NCBI GenBank assembly: GCA_027596035.1
Contig: JADGJA010000748.1
Coordinates: 1 to 11,368 of the forward strand
Length of the DNA stretch: 11,368 bases
Direction: 5' to 3'
DNA from: Thoreauomyces humboldtii
Taxonomy: Eukaryota > Chytridiomycota > Chytridiomycetes > Spizellomycetales > Powellomycetaceae
The notes under the pieces were generated by a model, which was given only the letters and a program-made list of their open reading frames with translations, made no database searches and was not told where the DNA came from. Below are positions 1-8,649 of this stretch, in pieces (the first letter of the stretch is position 1; each line of letters starts with the position of its first letter). The translations under genes and the position numbers were made by a program.

Positions 1-1296
1 GGAGGGGGGGACGCCCAACCTGTCCGTGGGCATCCGGACCCCAAAAATCCTTTCACGCTGCTGCGCTTGCTTGCACATTCCAACGGTTGCACACTCCTCA
101 TGACTGTGAAGAGCGAGCCAGGTTTATTCGCCAGCAGTGAGTTTATCCACGGACAGGTGGAGCCGTTCAAGACCATCACGGGCAAGCAGCATCAGCAGGA
201 GCAGCATGATGCTCACCTTCGAAATCGCAACACACGAGCCTGGCAGCACCTTACACAGCGAGCGCAAGAGATGGAAGCCACGCTTCATAACATCAGAACG
301 GCAGTCCTATTTGAACAAGCGACCAGCGGCGTGCGCTTCATCACCACCTGCGATAGTCGCTCCAGTACAGCTTTTCCGGACGTCTTGGCGGCAGCCCTAT
401 TCATATTGTGGGCTCACGGTCACAAGGACTGGGCGAGGGCTGTGAGAATAAAGTCGAGTGCCCTGGCCCAGGCGCGGGACCATGCTCAGGCGCGGGATTA
501 ATCTCAAACTCATGCGCAAGCCCAGGCTCAGGAACTGGCCCATGCTCGAGCGCAGGCGCCCACGCAGATGGGATTACAGGCACGGACGCATCTACCCGGT
601 GGAACCTCAAGCTCGGTGGTAAAAAAGGCTGTGAAAACGAAAGTGCGCCGCAACACCAAGCGCAACGTGTCGCCTGCGGTCGCACAGCAGAGCCTAGCGA
701 TGCTACCGCCAGGGGATGTATTAGGAAGGATCGGACGATACGCAGAAATCTTCAATCCTTCTGGATCCGACCAATGGTTCTACCCCGTCCAGGAACGATC
801 CACAGAACGATACACCTAGAGCAAACCACATCCAACCCGCCGTGGAGCCCAACTCGACATTTACCGCACGTATGGTTACATGTGGTCTCAAAGCATTCGA
901 CTCAACGAGGTCGGACGCTTACGACTCAACATCCAGTATCCACCCCTCGTCCAACCTGTAAAGAAATTCAGGGCCAACTTGCACACGAGTCGTATCAGAC
1001 ATTATGTATTCTTCGAGAACATCGGGAGGGATGATCTTCCACTATGGCAGTACACGCGGGTCGATTTTGACGGGACGTTGCACAAGGACAACGCCTTCTT
1101 CACGCTACAGGCGGCGTGTGAGGAGGTCGCGAGTTTGTGGAAGGTGTGGAGAGGGCGTGTCGTGTTGAGAGATCGCACTAGTGGTGACAAGTATGGAAAG
1201 GGATTGGTTGCCGAACATGAAGAGGTTGACGGGAATACTTCCGTCCCTGTGAAAGGGCACCCGGACATGGCCCATGTCAAGCTGGAGAGGGGTTGA
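1..1296 (+). pseudogene. Unrecognised partial reading frame with two in-frame stops (broken gene, or multi-exon gene with introns here)
   Basis: Frame 1 is open from the first base, so any true start lies outside the window. It runs to TGA at 1294-1296 and is interrupted only by TAA at 499-501 and TAG at 817-819. Chance would give roughly 15-20 stops over 432 codons, so the frame has been under coding selection at some time. Both stops can also be removed by phase-0 introns: GTGAGA at 442 to an AG ending at 525 or 531, and GTATTA at 718 to the TAG at 817-819. The predicted protein has a Q/H-rich patch near 184-211, an Ala-Gln-Ala-Arg-Asp/His repeat around 463-560, a basic stretch near 620-665, and a mixed, globular-looking C-terminal part from about 880 (for example RHYVFFENIGRDDLPLWQY). 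I recognise no family. It could be a decayed gene, a real gene with poor introns, or a remnant of a larger element. Confidence 0.4.
463..560 (+). repeat. Degenerate 18-nt tandem repeats coding His-Ala-Gln-Ala-Arg-Asp-like units
   Basis: Imperfect copies of a unit such as CATGCTCAGGCGCGGGAY follow one another, at 463-480, 481-498 and, more diverged, 511-560. In frame 1 they read as Ala-Gln-Ala-Arg-Asp and His-Ala-Gln-Ala units. The TAA stop at 499-501 lies inside the array. Repeat slippage or drift may therefore have created the break. The region could also be part of an intron running from 442 to 525 or 531. Confidence 0.5.
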
Positions 1297-2032
1297 GAAA
1301 GAGATAGCGCATACCAAGCAATTGCGCACAACATGAATCTCAAAGGCACGAGAAAGAGATCGGGCAGCTTGTGATGTTCGCAAACGATTTCCTTTTTTCA
1401 TGTGTGAATTATGCTGTCCACCGTCGTCAGATTGGCGTTTGAACCGTCTACTATTGCAACCGCTGCACCGACCTGATTCTCAAGAGACGCTCGAGTCCTC
1501 TCGCCCGGAACACAGCTCAATAATTAACCACGCTGGAACTCGAAAAAAAACGAAGGGGCGCTACAGCACCTGCTGTCATCGAGACACGAATACGACATGC
1601 AAAACGACACATTCCGAAAGGACGCTTCTGCTGCTATTAACCGTTTTGGTCGAAAGTCTTTTAGATATCGAGAATCATTCCCATTTCGCAGTTGATTGAT
1701 TTTGTTCACTTGTCGTACGTAGTGAAATCGCCTCGTTTCTCGTCTACTCGGCGAGTACTCGCACTCATGCATTGCAATCAAGCGACGATTGACACGTGCG
1801 GACGACGTTCGGGACATTTATCTCTTTCACATGGCAGCAGATGAATTGTGCAAGTACAGTACCTTTCGTACATTTGCTGCGCATTGGCACAATCTTCACA
1901 ATCGACAGCCACACGCTGGGCAATCAGCGGAGATCCGCTAGATCCGTGGGCATCTTTTGCGTGAAAAGTGACGCGCTTCCGTTATCTATTTATTCGGTGG
2001 GTTTCAGCTGCCAAAAAAGAAAAACAACCCCT

Positions 2033-2056
2033 CCAAAGGTGCAAAGGTCCAAAGGC
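2033..2056 (+). repeat. Three spaced CAAAGG repeats
   Basis: Three copies of (C/G)CAAAGG follow at 8-9 bp spacing, at about 2033, 2041 and 2050, in the far upstream region of the arrestin-like gene. They could be a factor-binding cluster or simple slippage. The function is unknown. Confidence 0.45.
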
Positions 2057-2209
2057 TCCACTCTCTGGATCTTCCCCCAAAGTCCGACGCGGGAAGGATG
2101 AACGTGGCCTCCGGCAATCGCTGTTATGGGCCTTCGCCACCGCCACCATGGTCCGCGTCTGTGGTAAGACTGCAAGATTCGGAGATATCGAACGTTCGGG
2201 ATAACAAAG

Positions 2210-2230
2210 AAAAAAACGGGGGTTTTTTTT
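2210..2230. repeat. A7 / T8 inverted repeat around a G-rich loop
   Basis: Seven A (2210-2216), then CGGGGG (2217-2222), then eight T (2223-2230). The arms are self-complementary. In a eukaryote this is better read as a poly(dA:dT) promoter element that excludes nucleosomes than as a terminator. It lies about 330 bp upstream of the arrestin start. Confidence 0.45.
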
Positions 2231-2299
2231 GACGGGTCCTCCATCCCGCGTCCATACGGTGACTGTCCCAACTTCCAAGCAGCGTGTGTCTGCCGGCAT

Positions 2300-2396
2300 G
2301 ATAAAGTTCAAAAGGCTTTTCTCGGGGCCCGATAAGACTATAGCCGCGCTTCCATCGATGGACCCTTACTCGGCTTCATTTGGAATGCGATAGATA
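2300..2396. promoter_or_regulatory. Cluster of four GATA-factor motifs
   Basis: TGATAAA has its GATA at 2300-2303, CGATAAG has it at 2331-2334, and the abutting GATAGATAG has copies at 2389-2392 and 2393-2396. The first two fit the fungal HGATAR consensus on the + strand. The cluster sits 61-157 bp upstream of the TATA box. GATA factors carry nitrogen and iron control in fungi, and arrestin-type adaptors direct nutrient-permease endocytosis, so nitrogen control of this gene is plausible. Binding is inferred from motif density only. Confidence 0.4.
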
Positions 2397-2456
2397 GCGT
2401 TAAAAATGCAACGCAAAGATTCGCCACTGATTCGCAACAGTGAGGGCCGGTCCTTG

Positions 2457-2462
2457 TATAAA
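2457..2462 (+). promoter_or_regulatory. TATA box of the arrestin-like gene
   Basis: TATAAA lies about 100 bp upstream of the ATG at 2560, the usual distance for a fungal TATA-containing promoter with a short 5' UTR. The leader after it is pyrimidine-rich (about 2486-2540), as is common around fungal start sites. Confidence 0.6.
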
Positions 2463-2559
2463 ACTCGGCAAGGCAAGGCCCGGTCCCCCTGTCCATACTT
2501 CATCTCTTTCGGTCTTCTACCGTGTCAATTCCCTCTGCATCAATTTAGCTTAATCCAAT

Positions 2560-3738
2560 ATGGACTTCCAATATCCGAGCGAAGAGTTCAAAGCGGATGA
2601 GCTGCCTCCCTACACCACCACCACCATCGACGTCTGTCCTCCTTCCTACTCGCCGGCCCCGGGCACGAAAAGCAGCTCGAAACCTACTCGTCGATCCATC
2701 GAACAGAAGATGCGGAGCTGCAATGCCGTCGACGCATTCACCGGCCTCCCTTCGAAGCTGCCCGAATGCGTCCAGAAATTCCAAATCACTCTTGACGAGT
2801 CTTCCGTCCACTTCCGCGGTCTCGAAGGCGACGTTGACGCTGGAGCCGGATTCCAGCGAGACCCTGCACGCATGTCGGGATCTGTCAAATTGAGCGCCCA
2901 GGACGATCCAACCGTTCTGAACACGTTGCGAGGGATCTCGTTGCGCATTCGCGGCACAGAGCGTACGATGCCGACGGGATTCTCCAAGGGGTACGGTCAT
3001 CGCGTCGTCATCGACAGCAAGATCTGGATCTGGCAGCGATCCGACGGAGCGTCTCCATCCGACGACGACAACCTGGCCGAAAGGGACATCTACTTCCGTC
3101 TCGCCATTCCGTCCCACTGTCCAGCCTCATACGAAAGCTCTGACGGCAACGTTTCTTACTACGTCGACGCCATCCTTCACCGCGACGGAGGTCTCCCTGA
3201 CGTCGTCAGTCGACATCCCTTCTCCGTAACGCGAGCGGCAACGAAGCTCGAGATGGACGCGTGGCGAGACGAGTTCTACTCTGCGCACGCTTCCGACGGC
3301 TCGCAGTGGACGTGGAAAGGATCTCGTTTCGTAGACCCGAACGACCTGGGATCCATCTCGCCATCCTTCAGCTTCTCTGCCCCGCCACCCTCCTCGTCCA
3401 CGACCTCATCCTCCCCAATCAGCCGAATCACCTATACCCTCATCGAACATGCCTCGTACAAGGGCGTCCGAGGAACCCTCAACCCGTTCCGTCGCGCTCG
3501 TTCGAACACTTGGCACCGGGAACGCGAAGTATCGACAGCCCAAACGCATCTCGACCCGCAAGGAGTTCCCGCCTCGCTCTGCCTCGAGATCGGCGAGGAT
3601 GACGAGCCCGTGCAGCAGGACGTTCACGGGGATCTCATCGACGTCTCGCACCTTGTGCGTGTGACAATGTGGCGAGGCATCGCGAAGGAACCGACTGCCG
3701 TTCTGGACGTCCCAATCTGGCTCGCTCCGGCTTTCTGA
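2560..3738 (+). CDS. Arrestin-like protein (alpha-arrestin / ART-type ubiquitin-ligase adaptor), intronless
   Basis: A single exon of 392 codons. The ATG has A at -3 and G at +4, and a TATA box lies about 100 bp upstream. Residues 1-50 are Pro/Thr/Ser-rich and contain PPSY at residues 27-30, the PY motif that WW domains of Nedd4/Rsp5-type ligases bind. An arrestin-N-like beta-sandwich follows. The stretch around DIYFRLAIPSHCPASYESS and then NVSYYVDAIL corresponds to the family's 'F-x-F-x-(I/L)-P-(S)-x-x-P-S-(Y/F) ... Y-x-(V/I)-x-A' block. A Ser-rich linker (SSSTTSSS) separates it from a basic segment (NPFRRAR), and the protein ends in LDVPIWLAPAF, similar to the last strand of arrestin-C domains. 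Known family members recruit ubiquitin ligase to plasma-membrane transporters and trigger endocytosis. The family call is fold-level and the C-terminal half is divergent. Its lack of introns contrasts with every other recognised gene here. It converges on the pyridoxal kinase gene, 196 bp away. Confidence 0.82.
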   Translation: MDFQYPSEEFKADELPPYTTTTIDVCPPSYSPAPGTKSSSKPTRRSIEQKMRSCNAVDAFTGLPSKLPECVQKFQITLDESSVHFRGLEGDVDAGAGFQRDPARMSGSVKLSAQDDPTVLNTLRGISLRIRGTERTMPTGFSKGYGHRVVIDSKIWIWQRSDGASPSDDDNLAERDIYFRLAIPSHCPASYESSDGNVSYYVDAILHRDGGLPDVVSRHPFSVTRAATKLEMDAWRDEFYSAHASDGSQWTWKGSRFVDPNDLGSISPSFSFSAPPPSSSTTSSSPISRITYTLIEHASYKGVRGTLNPFRRARSNTWHREREVSTAQTHLDPQGVPASLCLEIGEDDEPVQQDVHGDLIDVSHLVRVTMWRGIAKEPTAVLDVPIWLAPAF

Positions 3739-3934
3739 TGCCCCCTTCCCCTGCCCTCCTTGATCGATTTCCCCGACCTTCCAAGTTGCTATTGCAGTGC
3801 GCACGCAACGCCGTCTTTTTTTTTGGCCCTTGTACCTTTTATATCAATTAAGTCTTATCTTTATCTTTGAGAAACTCTGTACCTTTCTATCTACCGAGTG
3901 GATACCATACATCCTTGAATTAACTGCACAAGAA

Positions 3935-5208
3935 TCAAAAATCCACCGCTTGTCCAGAGGGAGGCAAAAGCTTCGCGTTGAGGAACGCATCTCGACTCTG
4001 CACCACGGCAAGTTCGTGAGTGCGCATGAATACTGCCTTGTTTCCCTCGATCGTCACACGATCCGAAAGGCCGCGCGCTCTCTCTGCTTGCAGGTCAAGT
4101 GTCGTATCGAGCACCGAGCTCAAAGTACGCATGGCCACCTCGCACCCCGATTTCAGTGCATCTCCTGTCAATGCTTTGGATGGCGGAAGGTTCGCGACGA
4201 TAAGCGCGGAAAACAGGTCCCCAGTGCCCGTGAAGAACCCATCCCGCATGCGGAAGGGAATGGCGAATCGAGTAGATGACGCGGAGTGGGAAGCCACCAT
4301 GTACATGGTTTCTTCGGGTGGGAACGAGTCCGGCCGCGCGGGAAAGTCAGCGATGGTGGCCGAAGTCACAATCACAAGAGGAGTTCCTAGACCGTGAAGG
4401 ATCTCGAGCGCAGCCGACAGGGAGCGTAGGTCCGTGATCTCGGTCTGAGCAAGCAAACTGGATCAAAGATCGGCGCATCAGCGGGAAGTCCATGCTGCTC
4501 TGGGCCAGACGAGCAAAAGTTTCCTACCCTGCTTCGAAACCGTTCGGGGTGATGGCATGGGCAACAGCACAGAGCTTACGATACACTGGAATGGTCTCCT
4601 CTGGAACGTAGAGCTTCCCATTGTCTCCCATCACCGGGTCGAGAACTATTGACAGCTTCAGCTCTGGGCTGATCACCTCGTCTTGCAAGAAATTGGGTGG
4701 CATGACCCTCACCAGCCCAGTCATTCAACCGCAGGGTGAATGTCGCCTACCGTATTGCAGCTCGGGATTTGCTGTAGTCATCTTTTCCACCAACTGGGGC
4801 AGTAGCTCGAGTATGGCAGCTTGCCCAACGTATCCTAGAAGTTGAGCTCAGTCCTCCCGGTCCGTAGGTTCCCGAAGATCGTAGCATGCTCACCGGTGAG
4901 CAGATGCGAGTATTCACCCAGAAGATGGTTCGCCTCCAAACCTTCTACAATCTCTTGAAATTGTGTAGTCGTCAACCTAGTACCGAGCATCTTAGGATAC
5001 CCTGATGGACGGCTGCAAAGCATCAAGGGCCCATGCGCGACGATGCAAGGGAATCGGATGGTTTACCGCTGTGGTTCGAGAAGTGCACGGCGTTGAAAGG
5101 ATCCACGTCGAAGCCGAGACATTGCAAAGGGAACGTGGCGGCCTTGTTTCCAACGCAACCGTACACAACGTGAGATTGGAACGAGAGGACGCGGGCGCGA
5201 GGCGACAT
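3935..5208 (-). CDS. PDXK: Pyridoxal kinase (vitamin B6 salvage), five exons
   Basis: Exons on the minus strand are 5208-5067, 5001-4894, 4834-4751, 4645-4528 and 4457-3935. Introns of 65, 59, 105 and 70 nt are GT-AG. The joined frame is exactly 325 codons (324 aa; family about 310-320). The enzyme phosphorylates pyridoxal, pyridoxine and pyridoxamine with ATP in the cytosol and belongs to the ribokinase superfamily. Visible motifs: [19 protein letters not shown] at residues 9-27 (substrate loop), [31 protein letters not shown] (Asp and Gly of the ATP/Mg site), [13 protein letters not shown] and GTGDLF with catalytic Asp231. The ATG at 5208 has A at -3 and is the only ATG ahead of the first motif; the frame upstream is open but not conserved. 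One oddity: FEA is followed by Gly151, created across intron 4, where relatives usually have Glu. It diverges from the PP1 gene over a 415-bp spacer. Confidence 0.95.
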
Positions 5209-5623
5209 GCTGCAGAGTGGGCGTGCGGCGGGAACGAAGGTTTCGTTGGATGAGGCGAAAGCGTTTTGGAAGGGATTGTGATGAGCCTCCAGGAGTCTGG
5301 GCCCAAATCCATTGATGCGAGTGTGTCGAGGGGCGGCTCGTCTCCCTCTGTAATACCAGGAGCCTCCCTCTTCAACCACACATCCCTTTTGGTACGGAAC
5401 CGGTCGGAAAGCCTCTCCCCGCTTCGTCCAACTACTGCACCGCACTCGGATCGTGAGGTGCTCGCAGGTCCTTCTACAGCAAGCTCTGATCACCTTGACT
5501 TTCCGTACGTTTCAACAAAGGTCCAGGGTGCTGTGCCCTTCGCGCGGTTTCCAGACATCTGTGCTCACTTCTCCCCAACTGACCGGTTCGGTTTCTGTTA
5601 TGAAGACCTTGGCACCGCTCAAC
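5209..5623. promoter_or_regulatory. Divergent spacer between pyridoxal kinase and PP1
   Basis: This 415-bp stretch lies between two outward-facing start codons and must hold both promoters and both 5' leaders. I see no clear TATA box for either gene. An extra in-frame ATG for PP1 at 5600 would add eight residues (MKTLAPLN). Open frames across the spacer on both strands resemble no protein. Confidence 0.6.
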
Positions 5624-7106
<1,483 letters not shown>

Positions 7107-7392
7107 GGACTTTTGCATGCATGTCTTTTGACTTCCCACTCCCAATTACAACAGGGCGGCTGTTGCCGCCTCATCTGTACAGAACGACTCCGTTGGGATG
7201 GTCCGTCCGTTCGAGGTGTTCGAGATGTCCATCCCCAGTAATCCCTTCCGCCCGTGGCACTCAGAGGACTTTGATCCGTAAAGCTGGTCGTCGATTTCAG
7301 ATTGACAAATTGATTACACTATGCTACACCCCAAACCGAGTTCCCAAACCGAATGCGCAAAGAAAAGATGTTTTCATTCAGATGAAAAATAT

Positions 7393-8164
7393 TTACTACG
7401 AGATCGAGGAAACCAAGAAAAGAGACGATCAGAACATCGAATGAGTAAACACGGGGGGATTTGAGACGTTGGCATGTTCGCTTTACCTTCTTCTCGACGT
7501 TGGCCTTGACACCGGCGGCCTTGCGCTCGAGGAGGTTCTTGCGGTCCTTGTCGAGCTTGATGCTGGTGATGACGACCTTGGAAGGGTGGATGGGGATGTA
7601 GACGGAGGCACCGTTGACCTTGTCGCGGGTGACCTTCTCGATGTAGATGCACCACTTCTTGCGGTACACAGTCACGATCTTGCCCTCACGACCGGCGTAG
7701 GTTCCGCGGACAACCTTGACCTCGTCGTCTTTGCGGACGGGCAGGGAGCGGACCTGGGTTATAGAAAACGAAGGGTGTTCAGGGAAAAAACATCATGTGC
7801 GATCTTGGAAGACGCGGGGGAGTGTACGTGGCGTGAACCAGAAGAACCTGGCGTGGGAAGCTCCCTCTCACCTTGTGCTGCAGCCTCAACTCCTTCTCGA
7901 GGGGAGCCGACATGATCTTGCGGCGCTCGTCCGAGGGAGCCGAGAAGTGGGCCTTTCGGCTCTTACGCCGGCTAGAGGACACTGAGAGAACGAGAAGGGA
8001 GGCAATTCGCAGGTCAGATTCCGTTGGAGAACCTCGTCGACGTGCGTGTCGGGCCGCGGCGGAGCATAGATTCCCCCTGGAAGCGTCGGTCCTGCCCACG
8101 CCCGAATCCGTCTGTGCCTCCTGTTGTGAACGGGTGCCTTACCGTTGGTGGAAACTTTGGCCAT
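7393..8164 (-). CDS. RPL26: 60S ribosomal protein L26 (uL24), three coding exons plus a stop-only junction
   Basis: Minus-strand exons are 8164-8143, 7981-7872 and 7753-7487, with introns of 161 and 118 nt. A third intron (7486-7396) is proposed, with GTAAAG donor and CTCGTAG acceptor, joining the last Lys codon directly to TAA at 7395-7393. The product is then 133 aa. uL24 is an assembly-initiator protein near the polypeptide exit tunnel of the large subunit. Visible family features are [17 protein letters not shown] near the N-terminus, [13 protein letters not shown], the KOW motif region [36 protein letters not shown], and [23 protein letters not shown] in exon 1 and a CAACAATGG context support the start. 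Without the third intron the frame would run on to 7319 and add a hydrophobic tail not expected of this protein. The body is certain; the last few residues are less so. It diverges from HSP20 and converges on PP1. Confidence 0.94.
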
Positions 8165-8402
8165 TGTTGTCGGTAGTGAGTCCGCTTCTGGGGAGAGAAA
8201 CAAATGGACGTCGTGCTGTAATGGGCGAAGAGGACCCCCTCCTTCCGAACCGATGGGGAGGAAAAAAAGGTGAGCAGGCTCGGAGGGAGGGAAACGGGAA
8301 CACGGAGCCCCCCATTTTGCCCTTTGCTTGCCCCCCCTGCTTGCCTGTGCTGGGCTGCTGTCGAAAACGGCGAGTCCGTCTCTCTCTGTCGCCTCTCTCG
8401 CT

Positions 8403-8429
8403 CCCTCTGTGGCCCTCTGTCCCCTCTGT
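8403..8429. repeat. Three helically spaced CCCTCTGT repeats
   Basis: CCCTCTGT occurs at 8403-8410, 8413-8420 and 8422-8429, at 10- and 9-bp spacing, so all copies face about the same side of the helix. A CT-rich run (8381-8400) precedes it. It lies about 240-265 bp upstream of the RPL26 start. It may be a ribosomal-protein-type promoter element, or only a slippage product. Confidence 0.5.
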
Positions 8430-8552
8430 GCCGTCAAAATGCAACTGACAGGCTGACGGCCGATCCGAGCTGTACACTGTGAGTACCCGTGTTCGCCGAC
8501 GAAACAGGATGGTCTTCCAACGCCTCCCATCACTGTCACTGCAACGGGTCTG

Positions 8553-8565
8553 GAATGTTCAAGAA
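8553..8565 (+). promoter_or_regulatory. Perfect three-unit heat shock element
   Basis: GAA (8553-8555), TTC (8558-8560) and GAA (8563-8565) are separated by exactly two bases, the canonical inverted-unit HSE bound by trimeric Hsf1. It lies 42 bp upstream of the TATA box of an HSP20-family gene, which fits heat induction. The next units on each side do not match, so it is a minimal three-unit site. Confidence 0.85.
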
Positions 8566-8606
8566 AGAACTCCCTCGTGCATGCGTGAGGTCTTGCTGCT
8601 CGGAAA

Positions 8607-8613
8607 TATAAAA
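8607..8613 (+). promoter_or_regulatory. TATA box of the HSP20 gene
   Basis: TATAAAA lies 43 bp upstream of the first ATG (8650) and 130 bp upstream of the second in-frame ATG (8737). Stress genes in fungi usually carry strong TATA boxes. The close spacing means transcription starts would fall just before or within the first part of the reading frame. Confidence 0.75.
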
Positions 8614-8649
8614 GGCAAGTCCACCTCACGCTCGTCCTCTCCTTCCGCC

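Larger units (their letters stand above)
1297..2559. other. Gene-free stretch upstream of the arrestin-like gene
   Basis: No reading frame here looks like a protein or joins into a plausible spliced gene. The first half (about 1300-1800) has mixed composition with an A8 run near 1543. The second half becomes promoter-like. It holds three CAAAGG repeats (2033-2056), an A7/T8 inverted repeat (2210-2230), four GATA motifs (2300-2396) and a TATA box (2457-2462). The 3' end of the broken frame at 1296 and the arrestin gene lie in the same orientation, so this stretch contains both a 3' flank and a promoter. No tRNA-like clover or internal B box was seen. Confidence 0.6.
8165..8649. promoter_or_regulatory. 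Divergent promoter region between RPL26 and HSP20
   Basis: This 485-bp spacer separates two outward-facing genes. The RPL26-proximal part has a long pyrimidine-rich stretch on + (purine-rich on the RPL26 sense strand), with three phased CCCTCTGT copies at 8403-8429. The HSP20-proximal part has a perfect heat shock element (8553-8565) and a TATA box (8607-8613). No gene is seen in it; a long open frame on the minus strand across it is not protein-like. Confidence 0.7.

Noticed and set aside
408..1034. A 208-codon frame on + with GAG-PCS repeats
   Set aside because: It overlaps the better frame 1 and its repeats are the out-of-frame reading of the same 18-nt array.
2210..2230. Hairpin with T-run as a bacterial-type terminator
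   Set aside because: The window is eukaryotic nuclear DNA, and no transcript is known to end here. The arms are pure A and T.
5209..5493. N-terminal extension of pyridoxal kinase to 5493
   Set aside because: The extension has no ATG start (it opens with GTG), looks like random Arg/Pro-rich sequence, and family members start close to the SxQSHV motif.
5600..5623. Upstream in-frame ATG for PP1
   Set aside because: Weaker context (no A at -3, no G at +4) and eight residues not typical of PP1 N-termini. Use of both starts is possible but unsupported.
7319..7675. L26 read straight through to a stop at 7319
   Set aside because: It would add about 50 hydrophobic, unconserved residues. A 91-nt intron with good donor, branch and acceptor gives a normal-length protein.
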